From contig CAZPZD010000025.1 of the NCBI GenBank assembly GCA_964590515.1, forward strand, positions 1 to 34,542: 34,542 nt of DNA, written 5' to 3'. This document shows, in pieces, positions 16,530 to 24,175 of the stretch (positions are counted from its first letter, which is position 1; every line of letters starts with the position of its first letter). Source of the stretch: JADFRG01 sp964590515 (GTDB lineage Bacteria > Chloroflexota > Anaerolineae > Anaerolineales > E44-bin32). The notes beneath the pieces are model-generated. The model was not told the DNA's origin, ran no database searches, and worked only from the letters and a program-made list of their open reading frames with translations. Position numbers and translations under genes: made by a program.

Positions 16530-16985
16530 TCACCCTCCTCGCGCCATCAGGAGTGTCCAGCGTCCCTCCAGGACAGCCTTGGCCGCCTGATTGATCATCC
16601 GCGCCTCGAAGAACACGATGCCGCGTTCTGCTTTGCTGGTTTCTTTCTTCTCGGCCACCGACAATTCGAGGTGCAAGGTGTCGCCGAACTTCACGGGGGC
16701 CTTGTATTGAAAAGACTGCTCCATCAGCGCCAGGGTGGTCCCCTCGAACACGCCCAACCAGTTCGCCATGCCGGTCGCAATCGCCGCCACCAACATTCCG
16801 TGGGCGATGCGGCCTCCCGTGGGTGCGGACTTGCCGAACTCCTCGTCGGTGTGCAACGGGTTGAAGTCTCCGGATAACCCAGCGAATTGGACGACGTCCG
16901 CCTCGGTGACGGTTCGGCCCTGGGACACGAACGTGTCCCCCAGGTTGAACTGTTCGAAGCGCAGACCGCGGGGTTGGTAGGTCAC
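16530..16985 (-). CDS. MaoC-family (R)-specific enoyl-CoA hydratase
   Basis: A protein of 151 residues from a GTG at 16985 in a GTGA overlap with the acyl-CoA dehydrogenase stop. It is a single hot-dog fold with the hydratase-2 motif SGDFNPLHTDEEFG, where Asp40 and His45 are the catalytic pair, followed by GGRIAHGML. It hydrates a 2-enoyl-CoA to the 3-hydroxyacyl-CoA. It sits between acyl-CoA dehydrogenase and SDR genes, the order of reactions in beta-oxidation. A ribosome-binding AGGAGG for the SDR is embedded across its end. Confidence 0.88.
   Translation of the reverse strand: MTYQPRGLRFEQFNLGDTFVSQGRTVTEADVVQFAGLSGDFNPLHTDEEFGKSAPTGGRIAHGMLVAAIATGMANWLGVFEGTTLALMEQSFQYKAPVKFGDTLHLELSVAEKKETSKAERGIVFFEARMINQAAKAVLEGRWTLLMARGG
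16534..16539 (-). promoter_or_regulatory. Shine-Dalgarno site of the SDR gene
   Basis: AGGAGG on the minus strand, 7 bases before the ATG at 16526, overlapping the last codons of the MaoC gene. It fixes the SDR start. Confidence 0.6.
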
Positions 16986-18121
16986 TGGTCTAGTTCCTTC
17001 GCAATCACGTTCTTGAGCACCTCGCTCGTTCCGCCGCCGTAGAGCAGGAATCGGGCATCCCGGAAATAGCGCTGCGCCTCATACTCCATGGCGAAGCCGT
17101 AGCTGCCGAAGATGCGGGTGCACTCGTCGGCGGCCCGGTTCGCAACCTCCGAGGCAAACAACTTCGCCATGGAGGCCAGTTTCATGCCCCGGTTTCCACG
17201 GTCGATCTCCCAGGCCGCTCGGTAAACCAGGGCGCGAGCCGCCTCGAGCTCCGTCGCCATCGAGGCAATCTTGTGGGAGATGGCCTGGAAGGAGGCGATC
17301 GGCCGACCGAATTGGATGCGTTCGCCCGCATAGCGCCGGCTTGCCTGGAGCGCCGCCTCGCCGAGACCCAGGGCGAGCGCACCGGTCATCGTTCGGATCT
17401 CGGCCAGGATCGCGGTGAGGCTTTGAAAGCCGGTACCTTCTGCTCCCAGCAGGTGGTGCTCAGGCACCCGGACCTGCTCGAGGATCACTTCAGAGGTTTC
17501 CGAGGCGCGTACGCCCAGCTTCTCGATCCGCTTTCCCACCGAGAGCCCAGGGGTCCCTTTTTCCACCAGGAAGAAGTCAATCCCCTTGAGTCCCTCGTCC
17601 GGGCGGGTCTTCGCCGCCACGGTGAAGAAATCTGCCGCGGTGGCGGAGGTGATCCACATCTTGCGGCCAGTCAGCACCCAACCGGAGCCGTCCCGCGCGG
17701 CCCGAGTTGTAATTCCACCCAAGTCGGAGCCGAAATCCGGTTCGGTCATGGCGATCGTCCCCAGCTTCTCGCCCCGCAGGGCGGGGGAGAGCAGGCGGAT
17801 TCGCTGCTCCTCGCTCCCGAACCGGTAAATGAAATCCGTCCCCATCAGCCCTTGCATGGCGACCGCCGCGGCGAGGGACAAGGAGCCGCGGGCAATCTGC
17901 TCGGCCATCAGGCAGAAACTCACGAAGTCTCCGCCCGAGCCGCCGACCGATTCCGGATAGCGCAGCCCGAACAACCCCAGCGAACCACAACGCTGGAAGA
18001 GTTCGGCCGGAAACTCGCCACGCTCGTCGAGCTCGCGAGCCGCAGGCACGACTTCTTTCTCCACGAAAACGTGGACGAGCTTCTGCAGCTTTTCCTGCTC
18101 TTCGGTCAGAGCGAAATGCAT
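16982..18121 (-). CDS. Acyl-CoA dehydrogenase, candidate (decarboxylating) arylmalonyl-CoA dehydrogenase
   Basis: A protein of 379 residues. The start MHFALTEEQEKLQ at 18121 follows the VOC-gene stop by 10 bases; the longer frame to 18568 is overlap. It has the normal three-domain flavoprotein layout: FGLRYPESVGG, the FAD/substrate segment AMTEPDFGSDLGG (124-136), WITSATAADF, and the C-terminal helices with FGRPIASFQAISHKIA and IFGSYGFAMEYEAQRYFRDAR. The usual catalytic Glu of the YEGT motif (Glu376 in MCAD) is Gly363 here, in YGGGTSE. Glu241 in helix G is a possible substitute base, as in isovaleryl-CoA dehydrogenase. In this cluster it could oxidise and decarboxylate an arylmalonyl-CoA to a cinnamoyl-type CoA. 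Electrons would go to ETF, which is not encoded here. Confidence 0.88.
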   Translation of the reverse strand: MHFALTEEQEKLQKLVHVFVEKEVVPAARELDERGEFPAELFQRCGSLGLFGLRYPESVGGSGGDFVSFCLMAEQIARGSLSLAAAVAMQGLMGTDFIYRFGSEEQRIRLLSPALRGEKLGTIAMTEPDFGSDLGGITTRAARDGSGWVLTGRKMWITSATAADFFTVAAKTRPDEGLKGIDFFLVEKGTPGLSVGKRIEKLGVRASETSEVILEQVRVPEHHLLGAEGTGFQSLTAILAEIRTMTGALALGLGEAALQASRRYAGERIQFGRPIASFQAISHKIASMATELEAARALVYRAAWEIDRGNRGMKLASMAKLFASEVANRAADECTRIFGSYGFAMEYEAQRYFRDARFLLYGGGTSEVLKNVIAKELDQ

Positions 18122-18131
18122 CCCATGACCC

Positions 18132-18575
18132 TCAGTCCACTGGTCCAGCCGGCTTCTTCTCCGCCAGGTGAATGAGCACTCCGAAGGCATCCTTCGGATG
18201 GACGAACGCCTCCCGCCAAACGAAGCCTTCGAACGTTGTGCCGGGTGGATAGCTGTGGCGAGACGCCACCCGCCCGCCGCGCCGCTCGAGTTCCTCCACG
18301 GCCGAGTCCAGATCCTCGACCTCAAAGGTAATGTGGTGGACTCCCGGCCCTCGATTGCTCTGGATGAATCGGGCCACCGGACTATCAGGACGGGTCGCCT
18401 GCAGTAGTTCCAGTTTGCTCTCTCCGAGCTCGAATGGGCGATAGCGAATCCCCATGTCCTCGATAAACTCTTCAGGGTGGAACTTTGCCCCAAACCAGCC
18501 CTCGAAGAACGCGGTGGCTGCTTCGAGGTCCTCAACCGCCAGAGCCACTCGCTCCACCCGTTTGACAAAGGTCAC
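18132..18575 (-). CDS. VOC-superfamily protein, methylmalonyl-CoA epimerase-like with altered metal ligands
   Basis: A protein of 147 residues from a GTG at 18575, with GGAGG 6 bases upstream; a TTG at 18599 would be inside the neighbouring gene. It has two beta-alpha-beta-beta-beta modules typical of methylmalonyl-CoA epimerase: VERVALAVEDLEAA, ELGESKLELLQ, GPGVHHITFEVEDLD and the closing FGVLIHLAEKK. His80/His81 and Glu56 match conserved positions. The first metal ligand, His12 of the Propionibacterium enzyme, is Arg9 here, and the last, Glu141, is His136. It is probably an epimerase-type partner of the B12 mutase acting on an unusual malonyl- or succinyl-CoA. Because of the changed ligands it may catalyse something else. 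Confidence 0.75.
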   Translation of the reverse strand: MTFVKRVERVALAVEDLEAATAFFEGWFGAKFHPEEFIEDMGIRYRPFELGESKLELLQATRPDSPVARFIQSNRGPGVHHITFEVEDLDSAVEELERRGGRVASRHSYPPGTTFEGFVWREAFVHPKDAFGVLIHLAEKKPAGPVD

Positions 18576-18581
18576 TCTTGG

Positions 18582-18586
18582 CCTCC
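18582..18586 (-). promoter_or_regulatory. Shine-Dalgarno site deciding the VOC-gene start
   Basis: GGAGG on the minus strand lies 6 bases before the GTG at 18575. It supports that codon over the TTG at 18599. Confidence 0.6.
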
Positions 18587-18592
18587 AGACCC

Positions 18593-19726
18593 CTAACAAC
18601 CGGCAGGCGCCTGCGCCCGCAAGCCTTCCAGGACGACCTGCATCGCTTTCAGGAACTTTTGGTTGTCTTCCCGATAGCCGAAGCTCACCCTCACCGCCCG
18701 ATCCAGCCCCCAGGCGTTCATCGGCCTGACGATCACTCCCTGGTGGATCAACAGTTCACTGAACGCAGTGGCCTCGAGGGGCAGGTCGGTCAGCAGAATG
18801 AAGTTGGTGTGGCTGGGCACAGTGCGCACGCCCAGCGCAACAAGGCCCTCATAAAGGAACGACCGCTGCTCTTCCACCAGCTTTCGGCTGCGCGCCACAT
18901 AGTCACCATCGTCCAGGCTGGCGAGGGCGGCGACCAGGGCCGGCCCGCCGGTGTTGAAGGGCAGCTGGGCATGCAGGAGGTAGTTGACGATTTCTGGGGT
19001 TGAAATCGCGTAGCCCACTCGAAGGTTGGCCAGGCCGGCAGCCTTGCTGAAGCTGCGCAGCGCAATCACCTCGCGTCCCTCGGCAATGTACTCCGTCGGG
19101 TCCGGGTAGTCGGCGTCGCTCACGAAATCACGGTAGGACTCATCGAAGACCACCACGACCCCCTCTGGCACGCCGCCCATGAAGGACTTGACCTCCTGGC
19201 GACGGCAGATCATCCCCGTAGGGTTGTTGGGCGTGCTGATGAAAACCAGGCGGGTATTCGGGGTGATCGCCCGGGCCATCGCGGCCAGATCCAGCCCCAG
19301 GTCTTCCCGCGGGGGCACCCGGGTAAGGGTGCCTCCGAACATGGTCGTGCAGATGGCGTACATCGGGAACGTGAGCTGCCCGGTGATGACTTCCCCGCCG
19401 TCGAAGATGAAAGCCTGGACAATCATCCGGATCAAATCGGTGGCCCCGTTACCCGTGATGAGGTTGCGCTCATCGAAAGATGGATGGATCCCCGGCCCCA
19501 AGCGCCGCCGGAGGGTGCGGTCAGCCGCGCCGGGGTAGCGGTGGGCCTCGGGCAAGGCCCGCACCAGCGCCGCAATCGCCAGCGGGGAGGGCCCCAATGG
19601 GTTTTCATTGGAGGCCAGTTTCACTACATCGTCGACCCCGAACTCCTCCTGGACTTCCTCGATGGACTTCCCGGCGATGTAGAGCGGAACCTTCATGAGA
19701 TTCGGGTTCAGGCGAAGTTGTCCCAT
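18593..19726 (-). CDS. HisC-like class I/II aminotransferase, likely aromatic amino acid aminotransferase
   Basis: A protein of 377 residues. The ATG at 19726 (MGQLRLNPNLMKVPLYIAGK) lies 7 bases after the Mo-subunit stop and has a GAGGG site. It is a fold-type I PLP enzyme: KLASNENPLGPSP, HRYPGAAD, TPNNPTG (165-171), the DESYRDF segment, the PLP lysine Lys228 in SFSKAAGLANLRVGYA, and the C-terminal Arg in RVSFG. By sequence it would be called histidinol-phosphate aminotransferase, but no histidine genes are near. HisC paralogues often transaminate aromatic amino acids. Here it would convert tryptophan (or Phe, Tyr) to the aryl pyruvate used by the IorAB enzymes (inference). Confidence 0.83.
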   Translation of the reverse strand: MGQLRLNPNLMKVPLYIAGKSIEEVQEEFGVDDVVKLASNENPLGPSPLAIAALVRALPEAHRYPGAADRTLRRRLGPGIHPSFDERNLITGNGATDLIRMIVQAFIFDGGEVITGQLTFPMYAICTTMFGGTLTRVPPREDLGLDLAAMARAITPNTRLVFISTPNNPTGMICRRQEVKSFMGGVPEGVVVVFDESYRDFVSDADYPDPTEYIAEGREVIALRSFSKAAGLANLRVGYAISTPEIVNYLLHAQLPFNTGGPALVAALASLDDGDYVARSRKLVEEQRSFLYEGLVALGVRTVPSHTNFILLTDLPLEATAFSELLIHQGVIVRPMNAWGLDRAVRVSFGYREDNQKFLKAMQVVLEGLRAQAPAGC

Positions 19727-19733
19727 TCGTCCC

Positions 19734-22141
19734 TCACCGACCTTCTGCATTGTCCAAAGCACGGAGCACCCGTTCGGGCGTCATCGGTAGAGTCGTCAGG
19801 CGCACCCCGACCGCGTCGTAGATTGCATTGGCGATCGCCGCGGCAGTGGGTGTTCCTCCCATCTCGCCGACACCCTTCGCTCCGAACGGTCCAAGTGGAT
19901 CTTCCGTCTCGATGAGGATCGTCTCAATCTCCGGCATGTCTGCCGCAGTGAAGAGGTGGTAGTCCGCGAAGTCCGGGTTCATCACCCGGCCTTCCTTGAC
20001 GAGCAGCTCCTCGGTGAGCGCATAGCCGAGGCCCATCTGGACCCCGCCTTCGATCTGCCCTTCGACTGCCATGGGGTTGATGGCCCGGCCGATATCGTGG
20101 GCGGCAACGAGACGCAGCACTCGCACCTTACCGGTCTCTGTGTCGACCTCGACTTCGGCCATCTGGGCTCCGAAGCTGTAGGCGGCCGAGATGTTGCCCT
20201 TGTAGCTGGCCTTGTCGACCAGCGAAGTGGGTGGGTCGTACCATCCCTCGCCTAGAACAATCTTTCCGTCCGGCCGGAAGTGCCGCCCCCGGACGGCCTT
20301 CGCCAGAGGGATCGAGTGGGCCCCGTCCGCCGAGACGATGAGACCGTCCCGGGCAACCAGCTGCTCGGTGGGTGCTCCAAGCATTTCTGCGGCGGTCTCC
20401 AGAATCTGGCGTCGGGCCTCGAGGGCGGCCAGGTAGGCCGCCTGGCCGGCGATGAAGGTCGTCCGGCTGGCGTGCACCCCAACGTCCCACGGCTTCAGGT
20501 CGGTATCGCTGTTGACGACACTGACCCGCTCGATGGGCAGCCCGAGCACCTCGGCCACAATCTGGGCCAAAACGGTTTCGGAGCCCTGGCCAATCTCGGT
20601 GCTGCCCGTCACAAGGGTGGCGTGCCCAAAGTCGTCGACTTTGACGGTCGCACCGCATCCGTCGCTGCGGTAAATGCGCGCACCGCCGCCGACGTTCAGA
20701 GTGGCAGCGAAGCCGGTGCCGCGGCGGACGGAAGACGCCGGAGGGTAGACGGAGGACTCGGGTCCGCCGCGTGCCTTCCTTCGTTCCCTGTCCACCGTGC
20801 TCCGTCTATCGTCCTCAGGCCTTATTCCGTCGTCTACCGCCGACCGCTCTCCGTCTCTTCGAGCCGCCAGCGCCTCGAAACACTCCCTCAGCCCGCAGCT
20901 GGTGATCTTTAGCCCCTGCGGGGTCTGCTCGTCAGGCCGGTTGGCGTGATGAGTTCGGAACTCAAGCGGGTCCCAGCCGACAGCTTCCGCCAATCGGTCC
21001 ATCATCGTCTCGACGAAAAAGGTCGACTGCGGATTGCCGTACCCACGCACGGCGCCCGTCACCGGGTTGTTCGTGTACACACAGCGGGCTCGGAATCGGA
21101 CATGCGGTACCCGGTAGAGCGAGGCGGTGGTTTCCATCATGACCAGCGGGGTGACCGTGCCCCAGGATACGTAGGCACCAATGTCCAGCAGCGCATCGAC
21201 CTCGCGGAAGGTTAGGCTCCCGTCCCGCCGCGCCCCGGCCCGAATATGGACCTGCGCCGGCTGCCGCACGGGCGCGGCCAGAAACTCTTCTCGGCGGGAA
21301 AAGCTGATCCGGACCGGACGGCCGCTCTTCCGCGCCAGGAGCGCGGCAATCGGTTCGAACGGATAGATGTCCAGGCCGCGCCCGAAGGAGCCGCCGATTG
21401 TCGGCTGCAGAACCCGCACGTCACTACCCTCCAGCCCGAGGGCCTCGGCCAGGTCGCGCTGAAGCAGGAACGGAATCTGGGTGGTGCTGTAGACCGTCAG
21501 CCGCCCGCGAGGGTCGAAGGAGGCGACGACGACGCTCGGCTCCATCGCCGCGTGCACGACGTAAGGCAGAGAATAGGAACCCTCGAGAATTACTTCGCTC
21601 TCCGAAACCGCTGCGTCCATATCACCGTGCTCGTACTCATAGGTCGTGAAGAGGTTAGATCCCCGCTCGGGGTGGACGAGCGGGGCGCCCTCGGCCAGCG
21701 CAGCCGCGGCGTCGAAGACGCCCGGCAGAGGTTCGTACTCGACTTCGATCAGCTCCAGCGCCTCTTGCGCGGCGTCGGCATCCACTGCGGCGACCGCGGC
21801 CACTTCGTCGCGCAGGCTGCGGACCAGCCCGGCTTTCAATGCCGTGTTGTCCTTTCCATAGCCGAAGCGTGCCGCCGGGCTATCCGCGCCGGTCAGGACG
21901 GCCTTCACCCCGGGCACTCGGGCGGCTCGAGCAATGTCGACCCTCAGAATGCGGGCATGCGCAAAACGAGAGTAAAGAATTCTGGCTTCCAGCATTCCGG
22001 GGAGGCGGAGGTCATGGACATATTCCGCTCGCCCGGTGGCTTTTTCCGGGGCATCCAGTTTCGGCACCCGCTTCCCGACCACCGCCCATGGAGCCTTCGC
22101 GGTCTGCAACCCGTGATCGCCATCCGAACGATCCACGCCGA

Positions 22142-22145
<4 letters not shown>
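19734..22145 (-). CDS. Xanthine dehydrogenase-family molybdenum hydroxylase, Mo-cofactor (large) subunit
   Basis: A protein of 803 residues from a GTG at 22145, in a GTGA overlap with the 2Fe-2S subunit and with GGAG about 6 bases upstream; GTG 22136 is an alternative. The N-terminal domain has GKRVPKLDAPEKATGRAEYVHDL. Mo-cofactor segments are TIGGSFGRGLD, AVRGYGNPQSTFF, GSTEIGQGSETV and the catalytic-Glu segment GAKGVGEMGG near the C-terminus. Such enzymes hydroxylate N-heterocycles or aldehydes with water, independent of O2. Residues about 427-473 are an in-frame insert of low-complexity, repeat-derived sequence (see the repeat entry), explaining the greater length. In this context it is the candidate that turns indoleacetate or its CoA ester into the 2-oxo (oxindole) form. 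Confidence 0.9.
20727..20866. repeat. In-frame palindromic repeat element inside the Mo-subunit gene
   Basis: This stretch differs from the surrounding coding sequence and is built from short units related to GTAGACGG and TCCGTC. It has nested inverted repeats: TAGACGGAG at 20746-20754 against CTCCGTCTA at 20800-20808, and GACGGAA at 20727-20733 against TTCCGTC at 20825-20831. Translated, it gives a Arg/Ser/Pro-rich stretch of about 47 residues with no counterpart in the enzyme family, placed in a surface linker just before RRGTGFAATL. The frame is kept and there is no stop. It looks like a small mobile or recombinogenic intergenic repeat that landed in a gene. Confidence 0.6.
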
Positions 22146-22669
<524 letters not shown>

Positions 22670-22679
22670 TAGCTCAACC

Positions 22680-23558
22680 TCATTGCAGGGCCTCGGGCTC
22701 GGTGGATGGAGATTCCGCCAGGGTCGCGAGCGCTCGCCGGGTCAGCACTTCCACCATCCTCCGCCGGTACCAGGCCGAAGCACGCATATCGTCGATGGGA
22801 CGTGATTCGGCGGCGGCCGCCCGCGCGGCGCGCTCGATCCGGTCCGGGGTCAGGCGTTGACCCGCCAGTTCAGCCTCGGCAGCCGTGGCACGGATCGGGG
22901 TTGGCGCGACGGCTCCGAGGCCGATCCTCGCAGATTCACACCGCCCATCCACCCGCCGAAGCGATACTGCGACTCCCACGATGGCAATGTCCATGAAGGC
23001 GCGCAGACTGTGTTTCAAGTAGAGCGAGTGCCCTTCCGGGTCCGGAATATCGAGTCCCAACAACAAATCGTCCGAGGCCAGAACCGTCCGGCCGGGACCA
23101 AGAAAAAATCCTTCCAAGGGGATCCGGCGCTCGCCTCGGGGGCCGACGACCCGCGCAATGGCGCCAAGCGCCATGAGGACTGCCGCCAGGTCAGCGGACG
23201 GTGCGGCATTGCACAGGTTTCCGCCTACGGTGGCCAAGTTGCGAACTTGTACCGAGGCCATCGTCGCGGCCGCTTTGGCGAGGGCGGGGAAGCGGATGCG
23301 GATCGACTCGGACTGGCATACGTCCTGAAGGGTCGTGAGGGCCGCCAGGAAGTAAGGAGAGCCGCCGGGAGCGGGTGAGTTGCGCAGCTCCGGTACCCGG
23401 GTCAGATTCACAAGCGCGCTCGGCGCGATCTCGCCCAGCCGCATTTGCAGCAGCAGGTCCGTCCCGCCCGAGATTGGGCGCGCCTCCTGCCCGAAGTCGG
23501 AAAAGATTTGAAGGGCGGCTGCTAAGTTCTCGGGAGTGAAGTACTCGAACGGCCTCAC
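22680..23558 (-). CDS. Xanthine dehydrogenase-family molybdenum hydroxylase, FAD subunit
   Basis: A protein of 292 residues from a GTG at 23558 (then RPFEYFTPENLAAALQ), a GTGA overlap with iorB2. FAD-binding segments are RPISGGTDLLLQM and ATVGGNLCNAAPSADLAAVLMAL, followed by the CO-dehydrogenase-flavoprotein C-terminal domain. The Cys-rich loop that holds the extra [4Fe-4S] cluster in 4-hydroxybenzoyl-CoA reductase is absent, so this is not a typical HcrB. It hands electrons from the small subunit to NAD or another acceptor. Confidence 0.92.
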   Translation of the reverse strand: MRPFEYFTPENLAAALQIFSDFGQEARPISGGTDLLLQMRLGEIAPSALVNLTRVPELRNSPAPGGSPYFLAALTTLQDVCQSESIRIRFPALAKAAATMASVQVRNLATVGGNLCNAAPSADLAAVLMALGAIARVVGPRGERRIPLEGFFLGPGRTVLASDDLLLGLDIPDPEGHSLYLKHSLRAFMDIAIVGVAVSLRRVDGRCESARIGLGAVAPTPIRATAAEAELAGQRLTPDRIERAARAAAAESRPIDDMRASAWYRRRMVEVLTRRALATLAESPSTEPEALQ

Positions 23559-24175
23559 CGGCTCGCCTGTTCGAGGGTCACCGTTGATGGCCATAGCCGG
23601 GCACAATGCCCATGGTCTGGGTCATTGGCGCTGCGAGCGCCTTCATCCAGCGCGGAGAAGTTGATCTTCACCGCAGGCGGTGGGCCGAGCCCACGGACCG
23701 CATGCTTCAGGTCGTCGAGCGACAATCCGAGGGAGGTGTGCGCGGCGACGAAGCCGAGCAGAACGACATTGGCTATCGCAGGCGAACCCAGCCGCAGGGC
23801 TTCACCGTCGGCGTCTAACTGGCATGCGCTAACCCCCAACTCATCCAACCGAGCGTGCACTGGTTCCGGGAAGCCCTCGACCGCGTTGATGAATACAGCA
23901 CCCCCAGGGCGCAGCACAGGCAAGTGGCGCAGGCCTTCGAGGCGGTCCAGAGCGATCAAGGCATCTGCAGTCCCCCGCCGGATCAGGGAGCCCGGCTCGT
24001 AACCGATGATTAGGTGCGCCACCACACTCCCGCCGCGTTGGCTCATCCCGTGAGACTCTGAGACCATCACCTGAGCACCCCGAGCCAGTGCCGCCTCCGC
24101 AAGCAGCCGACTGGCGAAGATCACGCCTTGGCCACCCACGCCTGCCAGGACAATTCTGCCCTGAGGGTCAGGCAT
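23555..24175 (-). CDS. iorB: Indolepyruvate:ferredoxin oxidoreductase, beta subunit (copy 2)
   Basis: A protein of 206 residues from the ATG at 24175 (MPDPQGRIVLAGVGGQG), overlapping iorA2 by 8 bases. The gamma domain is shown by LAGVGGQGVIFASRLL, SESHGMSQRGGSVVAHL and DALIALDRLEGLRHL. It is clearly divergent from copy 1. It forms the second IorAB enzyme of the locus, which makes arylacetyl-CoA and reduced ferredoxin from an aryl pyruvate. Its stop overlaps the GTG start of the Mo-hydroxylase FAD subunit, linking oxidative decarboxylation and ring hydroxylation in one translational unit. Confidence 0.9.
   Translation of the reverse strand: MPDPQGRIVLAGVGGQGVIFASRLLAEAALARGAQVMVSESHGMSQRGGSVVAHLIIGYEPGSLIRRGTADALIALDRLEGLRHLPVLRPGGAVFINAVEGFPEPVHARLDELGVSACQLDADGEALRLGSPAIANVVLLGFVAAHTSLGLSLDDLKHAVRGLGPPPAVKINFSALDEGARSANDPDHGHCARLWPSTVTLEQASR

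Noticed and set aside
11280..18575. Anaerobic toluene (bbs) or alkylsuccinate pathway as the meaning of the CoA-transferase and beta-oxidation genes.
   Set aside because: There is no glycyl-radical synthase, the CoA-transferase is a single gene rather than BbsEF, the hydratase is MaoC type, and the Hyu and Mo enzymes would be unexplained.
12485..18575. Standard propionate or ethylmalonyl-CoA pathway.
   Set aside because: No propionyl-CoA carboxylase, crotonyl-CoA carboxylase/reductase or MeaB-type chaperone is present, and the epimerase-like protein has altered metal ligands.
18593..19726. Histidine biosynthesis by the HisC-like gene.
   Set aside because: No other histidine gene is in the window, and the gene is embedded between aromatic-catabolism enzymes; an aromatic aminotransferase role fits better.
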